Source: Xenorhabdus beddingii | GTDB taxonomy: Bacteria > Pseudomonadota > Gammaproteobacteria > Enterobacterales > Enterobacteriaceae | Length of the DNA stretch: 64,000 nucleotides | Direction: 5' to 3' | Assembly: GCF_002127545.1 (NCBI RefSeq) | Contig: NZ_MUBK01000011.1 | Span: 1 to 64,000, forward strand | Shown: positions 45,601 to 55,280 of the stretch, in pieces | How the letters are laid out: each line of letters opens with the position of its first letter | How positions within the stretch are numbered: the first letter of the stretch is position 1 | Notes under the pieces: model-generated | Databases searched by the model: none | What the model was told of the DNA's origin: nothing | The model's input: only the letters and a program-made list of their open reading frames with translations | Translations under genes and position numbers: made by a program

Positions 45601-47454
45601 ATGCTTCCCTCAATTTTTGTGCGTTTCAAAATTGTTTTAGTCTACATAGCGTTGCTGTCGACTATGATTATTGCAGGGTGTACCATGCCCGCACAGCAAG
45701 GGCAACCAACTTCTCAGCCCCAGGACAAGATCAGCGCAGAGATTAACCGCTATCAAGCCGTGATTGACGCGGCCCATAACCAACCATCACTGGATGTTAT
45801 CCGTGCTTACATTGCACTGGAACCTCATGTAACCGATGACGCTGACAGACAGAAAAATATTGATGAGACATGGCAGGTTCTGACCCGTCTTTCCCCGCAG
45901 CAACTCAGCGAATTGGTGATTAATGCCAATGAGTATACGTTGCAGGGCTGGCTTGATTTACTCAATGCTTACCAGACCAATCAGCCGGATCTCGATAAAC
46001 TGCGTTCTGCCCTCCACGATTGGCAAATCCGCTATGCCAATAATCCGGCGGCACATCGTTTACCTACTGCGCTGCAACAGATGCTGCAAAAACCCAAAGA
46101 CAGCCGTGCCACGATTGGCCTATTCCTGCCTTTAAGCGGTCAGGCAAAGGTGTTCGGTGAAGCTATTCGTCAGGGCTTCCTTGATGCACAAAAAGGATTG
46201 CCGAAACCTTCATTGCCTGTGAATGTCACCGACTCAGGTCATAGCGAGACTGTCGATGCCGGGCAACCCGATGCCGACCCTGCCACATCCAATGCGGGGA
46301 GCAACAACACTTCGAGTGCTGAGAATACGGATGTCACCACGGCGGCCTCAACGACTTCCTCCACGATTAATGATGCCCCCATTAATGATCAAGCCATAAA
46401 AGTCTACGATACCAACAGCCAGCCACTCGCCAATTTACTGGCACAAGCTGAACAAGAGGGGGTCACGTTGGTGGTTGGGCCATTGCTGAAACCCAATGTC
46501 GAGCAATTGGTACAGGTTGAAACGCCATTGAATATTCTGGCTCTCAATGAGCTGGATGTGCCACAGGCACGACCCAATATCTGTTATTTTTCATTGTCTC
46601 CTGAAGATGAAGCGAAAAATGCCGCCGGCCATATCTGGCAGCAACAAAAGCGCCATCCTCTGGTGTTAATACCGCGTACCGAATTAGGCAGCCGGGTTGC
46701 AAAAGCCTTCGCTAAAGCATGGCAGGAACTGGGCGGCCAGAGCGCATTACAGCAAACTTTCGGGACGCCGGGCGAGATGCGACAATCCATGAACCGTGGC
46801 GTTGGCATCCGCATGTCTGGCTCGCCAATTCCCGTTAGTGTCTCCGTGCCGGATACAGATACCGCTATAGCCCAGAAAAATTCCCCTGCCCCGGTGATTT
46901 CCTCAGGCCCGGTGGATGCCGTTTACATTGTCGCGACAACGGACGAACTGACCATCATCAAGCCAATGATCGATATGGCAATCAGTTCCCGCAAAAAACC
47001 GGCTCTCTATGCCAATTCACGCAGTAATAAATCGGGTTCTGGCCCGGATTTCCGTCTGGAAATGGAGGGTATGCAATTCAGCGATATTCCATTGTTAACC
47101 GGTATAAACGTGCCATTGATGCAACAAGCGGCCAAAAAACTATCCAACGATTACAGCCTGATGCGTCTGTACGCAATGGGAATAGATGCATGGTCACTGG
47201 CGAATCAGTTTACGCAAATGCAGCAAGCGTCAGGGTTCCGCTTGAATGGTGCATCGGGAACGCTTTCCGTTACAGATAATTGCACTATTTTGCGCCAACT
47301 ACCTTGGATGCAGTTCAATCATGGGCGTATCACAACCGAAAATCAGGCTGACCATGCCAATGCTGCGGGAAACACCAATAACACGGACAGTCCTGAGGGT
47401 TTGAACAATTCAGACAATGTCACTCATTCTGGTCAAAGTAATGCGGTAGAATAA
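45601..47454 (+). CDS. lpoA: PBP1a activator lipoprotein LpoA
   Basis: A 617-residue outer-membrane lipoprotein. The signal peptide ends in the lipobox I-A-G-C. An N-terminal TPR-like domain (about 40-190) is followed by a Ser/Thr/Asn-rich linker (about 215-265) and a LivJ-type binding fold (LVVGPLLKPNVEQL, YFSLSPEDEAKNAAGHIWQ). LpoA stimulates the peptidoglycan polymerase PBP1a from the outer membrane. The region 215-265 is less conserved than elsewhere and contains a 15-bp in-frame direct repeat. I chose ATG 45601; the longer frame from 45529 lacks a signal peptide. It is divergent from rsmI. Confidence 0.9.
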   Translation: MLPSIFVRFKIVLVYIALLSTMIIAGCTMPAQQGQPTSQPQDKISAEINRYQAVIDAAHNQPSLDVIRAYIALEPHVTDDADRQKNIDETWQVLTRLSPQQLSELVINANEYTLQGWLDLLNAYQTNQPDLDKLRSALHDWQIRYANNPAAHRLPTALQQMLQKPKDSRATIGLFLPLSGQAKVFGEAIRQGFLDAQKGLPKPSLPVNVTDSGHSETVDAGQPDADPATSNAGSNNTSSAENTDVTTAASTTSSTINDAPINDQAIKVYDTNSQPLANLLAQAEQEGVTLVVGPLLKPNVEQLVQVETPLNILALNELDVPQARPNICYFSLSPEDEAKNAAGHIWQQQKRHPLVLIPRTELGSRVAKAFAKAWQELGGQSALQQTFGTPGEMRQSMNRGVGIRMSGSPIPVSVSVPDTDTAIAQKNSPAPVISSGPVDAVYIVATTDELTIIKPMIDMAISSRKKPALYANSRSNKSGSGPDFRLEMEGMQFSDIPLLTGINVPLMQQAAKKLSNDYSLMRLYAMGIDAWSLANQFTQMQQASGFRLNGASGTLSVTDNCTILRQLPWMQFNHGRITTENQADHANAAGNTNNTDSPEGLNNSDNVTHSGQSNAVE

Positions 47455-47553
47455 GCAGCATAAATGATGTTGAAGGCGTGCCCACAAGTTAATCCGTCTT
47501 CAACGTCACTGGCTGTCACTCAACGGATATCATATTTTATTGGTCGTTTCAGG

Positions 47554-47937
47554 ATGAAAAAACCGACAGTGAATCGCTATGCGCAAGGACGCCATTACGA
47601 ACATCAAGCTAAACAGTTTTTGCAAAAACAGGGGCTTGCCTTTGTTGCAGAGAATGTAAAAATTCGTGGCGGGGAACTCGATCTGATCATGCGTGATAAA
47701 CACACATGGGTATTCGTTGAAGTCCGTTTCCGTCAGAACGCACAATATGGTGATGCCATTGCTACAATTACCCAAAGCAAGCGTAAGAAACTGTTGCATA
47801 CAGCCGCTGTCTGGTTGTACCAACGCAATGAATGCCTGGAAACAGCATCGTGTCGCTTTGATATTTGTGCGATGACAGGCCAGAAATTTGAATGGCTGAA
47901 AAATGCCTTCACCCTGAATGAGAGCCTATTTCTGTAG
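47554..47937 (+). CDS. yraN: YraN, UPF0102 nuclease-fold protein
   Basis: A 127-residue UPF0102 protein. It has the PD-(D/E)XK-like core GGELDLIMRDKHTWVFVEVRFR, in which Glu-Leu-Asp and Glu-Val-Arg positions match the nuclease fold. The family is believed to have DNA-related endonuclease function, unproven. Two starts are possible: ATG 47554 gives a family-like length; ATG 47464 would add 30 residues. No strong ribosome binding site settles it. It is in the conserved order lpoA-yraN-diaA-dolP. Confidence 0.85.
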   Translation: MKKPTVNRYAQGRHYEHQAKQFLQKQGLAFVAENVKIRGGELDLIMRDKHTWVFVEVRFRQNAQYGDAIATITQSKRKKLLHTAAVWLYQRNECLETASCRFDICAMTGQKFEWLKNAFTLNESLFL

Positions 47938-47988
47938 GTTCCCTATTTTCTCGCTAAATAATAGATTCCAATATACATAGGTCATAAC

Positions 47989-48579
47989 GTGCTGGATAGA
48001 ATTAAAGTCTGCTTCACAGAAAGTATTCAAACTCAGATCGCAGCAGCAGAAGCATTACCCGACGCAATATCACGCGCCGCCATGATGATGGTTCACTCAC
48101 TGCTGAACGGCAACAAAATTCTTTGCTGTGGTAATGGCGGGTCTGCCGCAACTGCGCAACGTTTTGCCGCCAGCATGATAAATCGTTTTGAAACAGAGCG
48201 ACCAAGTCTGCCTGCCCTGTCATTGAATACTGATAATGTGGTGATCACGGCTATCACTAGCAGTAAACAGCCTGACGAAATCTACGCCAAACAAGTCAGG
48301 GCATTGGGGCATACCGGAGACGTCCTGCTCGCCATTTCTACCCATGGAAATAGCCGGGATATCATTAAAGCCGTGGAAGCTGCCGTGACCCGTGATATGA
48401 CAATTGTCGCGCTGACGGGCTACGACGGTGGTGAAGTGGCGGGATTACTAGGGCCACAGGATGTCGAAATCCGGATCCCCTCACACCATAGTATCCGAAT
48501 TCAGGAAGTCCACATGTTGACAATCAACTGTCTGTGCGACTTAATCGACAATACGTTATTTCCTCATCAGGATGAATAA
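47989..48579 (+). CDS. diaA: DnaA initiator-associating protein DiaA
   Basis: A 196-residue SIS-domain protein of the same length as Escherichia DiaA, with [39 protein letters not shown] and [20 protein letters not shown]. DiaA forms a tetramer that binds several DnaA molecules and promotes ordered assembly at oriC. The start is GTG 47989, as in Escherichia. It is followed by dolP after 11 bases. Confidence 0.95.
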   Translation: MLDRIKVCFTESIQTQIAAAEALPDAISRAAMMMVHSLLNGNKILCCGNGGSAATAQRFAASMINRFETERPSLPALSLNTDNVVITAITSSKQPDEIYAKQVRALGHTGDVLLAISTHGNSRDIIKAVEAAVTRDMTIVALTGYDGGEVAGLLGPQDVEIRIPSHHSIRIQEVHMLTINCLCDLIDNTLFPHQDE

Positions 48580-48590
48580 GGAGCCAACTA

Positions 48591-49166
48591 ATGCGGTTAT
48601 TCTCTCTCTTATTGGTCTGTTTCAGTGCAATGTTATTACAAGGGTGTATTGGTGCCGCAGTCGTGGGTTCCGCCGCGATTGCCACAAAAGCCGGATCAGA
48701 CCCACGAACCATCGGGCAGCAAGTTGATGACACCACTCTGGAAGCACGGATCAGCAATGCCATTAGCAAAGATCCACAAATTAAGGCGCAAGCCCGGGTG
48801 GTCGCCACGGTATATCAAGGCAAAGTGCTTTTGACCGGGCAAAGCCCGAATATGGCTTTGGCGGATCGGGCGAAGCAAATCGCCGCGAAAATTGAAGGCA
48901 CTGACGTGGTGTATAACGAAATCCGTCAGGGCAACCCGGTTTCTCTGGCGACGGCCTCCACAGACACCTGGCTGACCACCAAAGTACGCTCAAAAATTTT
49001 AACCAGCGATGCGGTAAAATCATCCAGCATCAAAATTGTGACAGAAAACGGGGAGGTCTTCTTGTTTGGTATCGTAACTAAACAAGAAGGGGCAGCCGCA
49101 GCGAAAATAGCCAGTGAAACCAGCGGCGTCCAACGTGTGACAACGGCATTCACTTACCTCAATTAA
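48591..49166 (+). CDS. dolP: division and outer membrane stress lipoprotein DolP
   Basis: A 191-residue lipoprotein (formerly YraP): signal peptide with lipobox L-Q-G-C and two BON domains (about 45-115, 125-190; VDDTTLEARISNAISKDPQI and TDTWLTTKVRSKILTSDAVK). DolP binds anionic phospholipids at the division site and supports outer-membrane assembly. The length equals that of Escherichia. AAGGAG precedes the ATG. A sigma-E-dependent promoter is known in Escherichia and could be inside diaA here, but was not seen. Confidence 0.95.
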   Translation: MRLFSLLLVCFSAMLLQGCIGAAVVGSAAIATKAGSDPRTIGQQVDDTTLEARISNAISKDPQIKAQARVVATVYQGKVLLTGQSPNMALADRAKQIAAKIEGTDVVYNEIRQGNPVSLATASTDTWLTTKVRSKILTSDAVKSSSIKIVTENGEVFLFGIVTKQEGAAAAKIASETSGVQRVTTAFTYLN

Positions 49167-49201
49167 GATTCGTCAACTAAGATCTTTCAACCACAGTCTA
49201 C

Positions 49202-49227
49202 AAGCGGCACAAATCACTGTGCCGCTT
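49202..49227 (+). terminator. Rho-independent terminator after dolP
   Basis: AAGCGGCAC at 49202-49210 pairs with GTGCCGCTT at 49219-49227 (9 bp, eight-base loop) and is followed by TTTTTATTTG, ending the lpoA-dolP transcript. Confidence 0.9.
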
Positions 49228-49527
49228 TTTTATTTGTTTCCCGTTTTTATCGTATCCAATGCCGATAGCGATATCACCCTTTATCGGTATTTTTGTTCTT
49301 TTTTCGGTTGTTTTTTTCGACAGCATCATTATTTCATAGAATTTAGCTCTGTACTTACGGGGATCTCAGTAGCGTGTCGTTTTTAAAAAAACGATGAAAT
49401 TTGATCGAATTTACAGAGAGTAAACAGGAAAAAACAGAACAGTGGATTTGACTATTTTATAAGCTAAAAAAATGGTGGAATTATTCCACTCTAAAAAGAT
49501 ATTATAAAACAGACGGATATAATTAGA
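49228..49527 (+). promoter_or_regulatory. CRISPR leader region
   Basis: About 300 bases of AT-rich DNA abut the first CRISPR repeat. The array direction (repeat orientation and degenerate last repeat) places the leader here. It contains TATAAT-like sequence close to the first repeat (near 49518) and poly-A tracts. No gene is seen. An exact IHF site (WATCAANNNNTTR) was not found. Confidence 0.6.
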
Positions 49528-49800
49528 GTGTTCCCCGTAGGCACGGGGATAAACCGGAAAGGATGGGGAGCTATATTTATAGACCAAAGTGTTCCCCGTA
49601 GGCACGGGGATAAACCGCATCAAATGCTATCGCCCCGTTACAGTACGCCGTGTTCCCCGTAGGCACGGGGATAAACCGCCACGCCGGAAGAAATGGATCG
49701 CTATTGGGCGGTGTTCCCCGTAGGCACGGGGATAAACCGATACCAGAAAGGGGCATGGACATTGTAAGACGGTGTTCCCCGTAGGTACGGGGATAAACCC
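49528..49800 (+). CRISPR. type I-E CRISPR array, five repeats, four spacers
   Basis: Repeats of 29 bases start at 49528, 49589, 49650, 49711 and 49772. Each begins GTGTTCCCCG and ends GGGGATAAACCG, the hallmark of type I-E enterobacterial arrays. All four spacers are 32 bases. The first four repeats are identical; the fifth carries a C-to-T change inside and a different last base, as expected at the trailer end. Transcription is therefore toward higher coordinates. No cas gene lies in the window, so the array depends on Cas proteins encoded elsewhere or is inactive. Confidence 0.97.
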
Positions 49801-49922
49801 AAATAATATCAGGGCAGGAAAAGGCAGTTTATGTAACGTTGAGTGCGTAACAGCGATATGTATTTCGTAGCTTTCACCCTCTTGATCTATACTATTCCCC
49901 CTTTTGTTACCTATAAAAGACC

Positions 49923-50417
49923 ATGGAACGCTTTATCGAAAACACTATGTATGCCTCGCGCTGGCTACTTGCACCGGTTTATTTCGGTTTATCATTGGCG
50001 CTATTTGCTCTTGCGGTTAAATTCTTTCAGGAAATCATGCATATCCTGCCGCATATTTTTTCCGTTGCAGAATCAGATTTAATCCTGACACTGCTTTCCC
50101 TGATTGATATGGCTCTGGTGGGTGGGTTACTGGTGATGGTGATGTTTTCAGGCTATGAAAACTTTGTCTCAAGCCTGGATATCCACGAAAGCAAGGAGAA
50201 ACTGAGTTGGCTGGGGAAGATGGATGCCACTTCGCTCAAAAATAAAGTTGCAGCCTCAATTGTGGCTATCTCTTCCATTCACCTGCTGCGCATCTTTATG
50301 GATGCTAAAAATGTGCCGGACAATAAACTCATGTGGTATGTCATCATCCACCTCACCTTCGTTTTATCCGCATTTATGATGGGATATCTTGATAAACTTA
50401 CACGCCACAACCACTAA
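49923..50417 (+). CDS. yqhA: YqhA-like inner membrane protein (TIGR00645)
   Basis: A 164-residue protein with four hydrophobic helices (about 13-35, 52-75, 108-125, 135-155) and the conserved start [27 protein letters not shown], matching the TIGR00645/YqhA family of unknown function (UPF0114). [11 protein letters not shown] is a further family motif. It lies between the CRISPR array and the ter region, away from its Escherichia neighbours. Confidence 0.85.
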   Translation: MERFIENTMYASRWLLAPVYFGLSLALFALAVKFFQEIMHILPHIFSVAESDLILTLLSLIDMALVGGLLVMVMFSGYENFVSSLDIHESKEKLSWLGKMDATSLKNKVAASIVAISSIHLLRIFMDAKNVPDNKLMWYVIIHLTFVLSAFMMGYLDKLTRHNH

Positions 50418-50471
50418 ACCATCAGGCCAACGATCATCGCCCCGTTGCCAGTTGAACTCAACCGGCTGGCA

Positions 50472-50957
50472 TTACGGGACTCTCCGCTCCGATAATTCAC
50501 GGTTCATCGCTTCTCTCATCAGCTTCTCGATAAACCTGTCCACGACCATTTCAACCACGTCACTTCTGGTCGTCTCAAGCCGATGGGCCAGCCCATCAAT
50601 TTTTCTGATCACAGACATTCTCAACGAGAGAGAAACCGGTTTTTTCTTCTCTTTATCAAGAAAGACATGGCTGATGGCTTCGTCGGCTTTTAGACTAAGA
50701 TGATGAGCGAGCAGTTCTTCAATCCTTTTCACATCTTTTTTGGTCAGCATTCCGCTATCAACCAGTTGATAGGTATTCCCTATCTTGCTAAAGCGGATAT
50801 CCGCACAGTAAAGATCCCTCAACTCCCGCAGTGCGCGGGTTAATGTCGGCTCCGAACAGCTAAGTTCTTTGATGATTCTCACTTTACTGATCGGTTTGCC
50901 ATGTGAAAGTAATAAGGTTAACTTGAAATTTCTAAATTGTTTGGGACTGAGCAGCAT
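50472..50957 (-). CDS. terW: TerW-like transcriptional regulator
   Basis: A 161-residue regulator close in length and layout to TerW of the R478/O157 ter clusters (about 155). The N-terminal part is a winged helix (KPISKVRIIKELSCSEPTLTRALRELRDLY). The C-terminal part is helical with the segment KKPVSLSLRMSVIRKIDGLA and TRSDVVEMVVDRFIEKL, which resembles a ribbon-helix-helix. TerW binds the terZABCDE promoter in the known systems. ATG 50957 is chosen; an upstream TTG adds five residues. Its targets may be the palindromes at 55283-55448. Confidence 0.75.
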   Translation of the reverse strand: MLLSPKQFRNFKLTLLLSHGKPISKVRIIKELSCSEPTLTRALRELRDLYCADIRFSKIGNTYQLVDSGMLTKKDVKRIEELLAHHLSLKADEAISHVFLDKEKKKPVSLSLRMSVIRKIDGLAHRLETTRSDVVEMVVDRFIEKLMREAMNRELSERRVP

Positions 50958-51100
50958 GTTTTCAATTACCAAGTTAGGGGTGTCAAAACAAACCCCCTAT
51001 TATCAACTAAGTGAATGAGTTTCAGCATAGCTTCTATCACAACTAAATCAATATCAAAACAGATTAAAAGCCTTAATACTCTTTTCGTCAGTTTCAGGTT

Positions 51101-52039
51101 TTATGCTGTCTCAGACTCTATGCCATAATATTCTGCCCGCTCAAGTATATTCACCGCCCAACGTTGATGGGTGGCTGGCTCACACATCACGCCACGGGAT
51201 TTGAAAACAGCCTGATTTGAGGCGAGGATATTCAACGCATCAGCATAGTCGTGGGAGCTGACCTTCAACGCTCGCTGAATACAGGCGATCTGCTTCGGAT
51301 GTATGGCGGTTTTTCCCACCAAACCATGGGCAATATCCAGTGCCAGCTCTTTCTCCAGTATCTCCAGATCATCAATATGCTCACAAACCGGTGCTGTCAG
51401 GGCGAACTCCCGTGCAGCAAAAACGGCGACCAGCATTTTAATGACATATCCCATTGGCCCATCATAAAGCGTGAAATCACGGGGACGTCGCAGAGATATC
51501 ACACTCATCAGGTCATTACCGCCAATACGCAGGGCAATAATACGTTCTTTGCAAGGATGATTTTTGAGAGTGTCAGCAAGCTGATTCATTTTCTGGACAT
51601 CAAAGACTTCTTCGGTTTCCAGCGTTGGCATGATGCAAAGATGGGTTGAACCCACCATATCCCACCAGCCCGCCAACGAAGCATAGGTAAATTTGGGCAG
51701 AACCAACCCATCAATCATATTGAGGTTAATATTGGCGATCAGATGCTTCGCCATGCTCATGTTGCGCGGGCGGATAAAAATCATGGGGCGATGATGTCCG
51801 GTATTGGAAACAGATGAACCGGAAGAAGGCGCATCAGATTCCGCCAATGTTTGCAGGACACGGCTGAGATTTTCAATCGCCGCCGGGATATCCTGTTCAC
51901 TGACCGCATCTTCCAGACAAATCACGAGGGAGCGCAGCCCAAGGACTTTATTGTGTAACACAATTTCTGCAATGTTCTGCCGGGTGGCCGGCATATACAG
52001 CGTTGCGCCAAGTTGATATGGAGAAGGGATCGGTTTCAT
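51101..52039 (-). CDS. HpcH/HpaI aldolase-citrate lyase-like protein
   Basis: A 312-residue TIM-barrel protein of the citrate lyase beta/HpcH family (GATLYMPATRQNIAEIVLHNKVLGLRSLVICLEDAVSEQD, ALRIGGNDLM, GLVGKTAIHPKQIACIQRAL). It belongs to the ter-associated biosynthetic genes, which are thought to make an unknown metabolite linked to stress responses. A CoA-thioester substrate is typical of the family but not proven here. It starts at ATG 52039 overlapping the StiP stop (TGATG), after AAGG. Confidence 0.8.
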   Translation of the reverse strand: MKPIPSPYQLGATLYMPATRQNIAEIVLHNKVLGLRSLVICLEDAVSEQDIPAAIENLSRVLQTLAESDAPSSGSSVSNTGHHRPMIFIRPRNMSMAKHLIANINLNMIDGLVLPKFTYASLAGWWDMVGSTHLCIMPTLETEEVFDVQKMNQLADTLKNHPCKERIIALRIGGNDLMSVISLRRPRDFTLYDGPMGYVIKMLVAVFAAREFALTAPVCEHIDDLEILEKELALDIAHGLVGKTAIHPKQIACIQRALKVSSHDYADALNILASNQAVFKSRGVMCEPATHQRWAVNILERAEYYGIESETA

Positions 52040-53118
52040 CACACAACCTTTTTAATAATAGTGACGGCGCGATATTGACCTATCAGATCGCCGACTTCCG
52101 TAATAACAATATTTTTCTGACGTGCCAGATGAATCAATAGGGCAACATCAGGATCATCAAAGGAACGCACCAGTACGTGTTCTGGCACACGCCGCAACAC
52201 GGCGCGGGTGGCTTCAGCAATGCCGGGTTTGATGCGATTGATGCTGTCAATCTGGTATTTTTCGGCAAGATTAGCAATCACTTCCTGACTCAATTGCAAC
52301 AAAGGTTTTTTTTCCTGCACCAGCCAGACGGCCTCTGGTACAGCGTCCAAATCCAGTTGCTCACGACACGCAGCAATGGTATCCACCAGCAGACGACTGC
52401 ATTCAAACGCGGTCAGGTGATCGCATTGCACGCAGCCATGCAATCCTTCCCCGCGCCAGATCGAGCGGGATATCAACCCCGATACCGGCGCGCCCATAAT
52501 GCCAAAAGGGATCAACCAGTCATCATCACTTGCGGCCAACCACGAACAGCCACAGGGATCAGCCAGTACCACCAAACGAGGCGTCTCTGGATAACCTGCC
52601 CGCCCCGCCAGCGCGCGCGACAATTCTGCGGTAATCGCCCCTTTGCCTGTCCAGCCATCGACAAACACCAGACCTTCCGTGCCATGTTGCTGTTCAATAT
52701 ACGATAGGGCGGTGCTGTCAATGCCCCGATCCCGAATGATGCTGATACCATAATGATAAGAGCGTTTGCCCATGGTCCTGAGTGCCTGATGCAACATCAC
52801 GCCCAAAGGGACACCCGCCCTGACCAAACTGACCAACACCATCGGTGTGTCCCCAAAGCGCGATATCAATGCCTTGGCAAGCATCACCACTTCCGTGGCC
52901 AACCGCACCGCGCCTTGTTCAAGGGCTTTATCAAACAGCTCAAGATGATAAGAGGTCGGTTCCGGCTCCTGACTCAGCATATCCGAATAATGGCGGGCAC
53001 CTGATTGAATCAACTGTTCCTTAACATCAACCGGCGTCATCTCAATTTGGATGGGTTTTAGCAAAAATTGAACATCATCAGCGACATAACTTCCAGAAAA
53101 AGGCGGAAAGCTATTCAT
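52039..53118 (-). CDS. StiP-family protein with phosphoribosyltransferase-like domain
   Basis: A 359-residue StiP-family protein. It has the phosphoribosyltransferase-like segments MVLVSLVRAGVPLGVMLHQAL and GLVFVDGWTGKGAITAEL (PRPP-loop analogue), and CGCSWLAASDDDWLIPFG, a Cys-rich stretch conserved in StiP proteins. A C-terminal region (about 275-359) resembles a Pelota-type RNA-binding part. The family is named from Streptomyces StiP and is often annotated as a cysteine protease; the enzymatic role is not settled. It overlaps HAD and HpcH genes, forming one operon. Confidence 0.75.
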   Translation of the reverse strand: MNSFPPFSGSYVADDVQFLLKPIQIEMTPVDVKEQLIQSGARHYSDMLSQEPEPTSYHLELFDKALEQGAVRLATEVVMLAKALISRFGDTPMVLVSLVRAGVPLGVMLHQALRTMGKRSYHYGISIIRDRGIDSTALSYIEQQHGTEGLVFVDGWTGKGAITAELSRALAGRAGYPETPRLVVLADPCGCSWLAASDDDWLIPFGIMGAPVSGLISRSIWRGEGLHGCVQCDHLTAFECSRLLVDTIAACREQLDLDAVPEAVWLVQEKKPLLQLSQEVIANLAEKYQIDSINRIKPGIAEATRAVLRRVPEHVLVRSFDDPDVALLIHLARQKNIVITEVGDLIGQYRAVTIIKKVV

Positions 53119-53902
53119 TATTTACAACTCCAAATAAAGCAGTCATTAATGTATCGGCAAACTGGCTTTGCCGGGGCATACCAAACCAATCGCACAATTG
53201 CATGAAACGGTGATCACTCAGACTGTCGCCCAAACCAATGACGGGAAAAGCCCCTCTCTCAGCGCGTAACCTTTGCAAAAGGTGACGGGTTGCCATGCCC
53301 TTGTCAACACACCTCGGCAGCAAAGTCAGGTTGTTATTGTTTTGGTGGAAATAAAAATGTTGTTGGAAGTCGGCATGATTTTCCTGAGCCAAGGTTTCGG
53401 CCAGTAAATTAAGCTCGTTCAACCGATCATGATCCCGATGTTTAATGATCAGGAAAACCGGCATATCACCATATTCATAATCAATCCGTGCCCATGCATC
53501 CAGACCATGAGATGCAATCAGGCGATGGCACAAGCGTTCCCATTCCTGCAATTTATCCCGATACGGCATTAATTCCGGCAACATATGTGATTGCCACTGT
53601 TCATCAACCGCACCTTCTGGCGTAAGAAGCACCGCGCCATGAGAGACAATGCTCCAGGAATGACCAAAGATTTGTACCCGCTTGAACTGTTCTGTATTTC
53701 TGGCGGTGACAGGAATAAGCTCTGCGTGAGCCAGCAGCCAGTCAACCAGCATGGATTGCTCTTCCGTCATATAGCTATGGGGTGAGTTTTTCCGATCCAA
53801 AGCGCCTACACGAAAGGCCGGGATAGGCGATGCCCCCTTCATCTTTCGGCGTGATTGAAATAGCGTGTCATCGAGATCGGTCAGGAAAACAGGCTTAATC
53901 AT
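53111..53902 (-). CDS. HAD hydrolase of the ter biosynthetic operon
   Basis: A 263-residue haloacid dehalogenase-like phosphatase. The nucleophile motif is FLTDLDDTLFQS; motif III/IV is GLGDSLSDHRFM with Lys in DKGMATRHLL. The fold is of the Cof/sucrose-phosphatase type with a cap. It probably dephosphorylates an intermediate made by the neighbouring phosphoribosyltransferases. ATG 53902 is chosen over an upstream TTG; it overlaps the preceding gene by eight bases. Confidence 0.8.
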   Translation of the reverse strand: MIKPVFLTDLDDTLFQSRRKMKGASPIPAFRVGALDRKNSPHSYMTEEQSMLVDWLLAHAELIPVTARNTEQFKRVQIFGHSWSIVSHGAVLLTPEGAVDEQWQSHMLPELMPYRDKLQEWERLCHRLIASHGLDAWARIDYEYGDMPVFLIIKHRDHDRLNELNLLAETLAQENHADFQQHFYFHQNNNNLTLLPRCVDKGMATRHLLQRLRAERGAFPVIGLGDSLSDHRFMQLCDWFGMPRQSQFADTLMTALFGVVNNE

Positions 53903-55064
53903 AAGAAACAATCTCTACCACGGGAGAAACATGCGCAAGCTGTTCCATCAACCCCTGATCAACCGACGTTTTCGGCGTTTCAAGACAGAGCAGCACACGG
54001 TCAAACGCCTGATGCGCGACATTGTAGAGAAAATTGGGGATGCCAAGCCCGTAATTATCGGTAAAAGTCATCACTGACTGAATCGCATGGCCGCAGGAGA
54101 TCGGAGAACGGGTTGTCGAGCCAAACATGACCGAGGCACCGGCTTGCTCAAGCCGTTCAGCCAGCAGGAACGGCTGCCAGACAAACTCGCTGGAGCCTAA
54201 TACCAATACTTTCTCACCTTCCTTAACGCAAATATCAGCACCGATATCACACTGGCTCTCATCCAATCCCAAACGCCCCCAATTCTGGTGACCGATAATG
54301 CTGACGTTTCCCCGCGCCGTGACATTGACCTGAGGCATAACCGGAACCGGGGCAGAGATATCTGCATCCCATTGCCAGTTTCCTGCAATCAGGGAAACGG
54401 CAGAAACCCGCAACGGGCTGCGTTTCACAACCGCTTCCCCACTCCAGTCCGTCAACGTTACCGTGACAATATGTTCAATATGATTAAGCCCGGCCTTGCG
54501 CAACGCCTCCAGTAGATTGAGAAACGTATTGCCGGTCGTGGCTTCATCATCAATCAAGACCAGAGTGCGTGCATCGATCACCCGCTGGCGCAGCCGGCTT
54601 TCTGTCGGCCAATAAATCAGGTGATCCGTTGCATGGCTGTGGTTTTCCTTAAATTCACACAATAAATCACCCTCAACGGGATGGCGTGTCGAAGTGAGAA
54701 ATACCGGGGCATCCACCTTGCCTTTCGTTTCCTGAAACACCCCGGCGGCCAGCCCGACAGCGGTTTCCGCCATGCCAATATACAAAACAGGGCCAGAAAT
54801 ATTAACCGGAAACCGTTCAGACAATTGTCGATAAACCGAGCGCATAATGGAGGGACTGACAGGAATATGCCGTCCCAAAACCTTACTGACAAACAAAAAT
54901 GCCCTTTTGGGATTACGGCGTTCAGCAATATCAAACAGGGTTTCCAGAGATGCAGATTCATGGGGTGCTGTTACCGTCAACATCCCACTGTTTAATCTTT
55001 TTTGATAAACCTGTTCCTGATAAACCTGTTCTTTATAAACAAGGGGATTATTCAATGCTGTCAT
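53895..55064 (-). CDS. phosphoribosyltransferase with TRSP domain
   Basis: A 389-residue protein. The N-terminal half is a phosphoribosyltransferase-like fold, with the PRPP-loop type sequence ARTLVLIDDEATTGNTFLNLLEAL. The C-terminal third holds the TRSP domain (EKVLVLGSSEFVWQPFLLAERLEQAGASVMFGSTTRSPISCGHAI, with T-R-S-P). It heads the ter-linked operon, divergent from terZ. The N-terminus carries an in-frame 15-bp duplication (EQVYQ-EQVYQ). AAGG lies six bases before ATG 55064. Confidence 0.8.
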   Translation of the reverse strand: MTALNNPLVYKEQVYQEQVYQKRLNSGMLTVTAPHESASLETLFDIAERRNPKRAFLFVSKVLGRHIPVSPSIMRSVYRQLSERFPVNISGPVLYIGMAETAVGLAAGVFQETKGKVDAPVFLTSTRHPVEGDLLCEFKENHSHATDHLIYWPTESRLRQRVIDARTLVLIDDEATTGNTFLNLLEALRKAGLNHIEHIVTVTLTDWSGEAVVKRSPLRVSAVSLIAGNWQWDADISAPVPVMPQVNVTARGNVSIIGHQNWGRLGLDESQCDIGADICVKEGEKVLVLGSSEFVWQPFLLAERLEQAGASVMFGSTTRSPISCGHAIQSVMTFTDNYGLGIPNFLYNVAHQAFDRVLLCLETPKTSVDQGLMEQLAHVSPVVEIVSYD

Positions 55065-55280
55065 GTGATGCCTTTTAAAAAAAATTCTGCTTATTTAGGA
55101 TGATTGATGAATGCGGCAACTATCTTTTCACAAATTAAATTATCTTTTCATAAACCAAATTTCGTTATCCAGACAGAAACAATTGTTAAATTGCTGACAC
55201 CCAACTGGGTAATTTGCCATTTCCGCTCTTAATTCGGTGGAATATGCATCGCAGTCTAGAGTTGAGAATAACGCCATGTC

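Noticed and set aside
49228-49527. IHF site in the CRISPR leader
   Set aside because: Only half-matches to the consensus were found.
49411-49762. Two - strand reading frames across the CRISPR array
   Set aside because: They translate the repeats (recurring VYPRAYGEH), not a gene.
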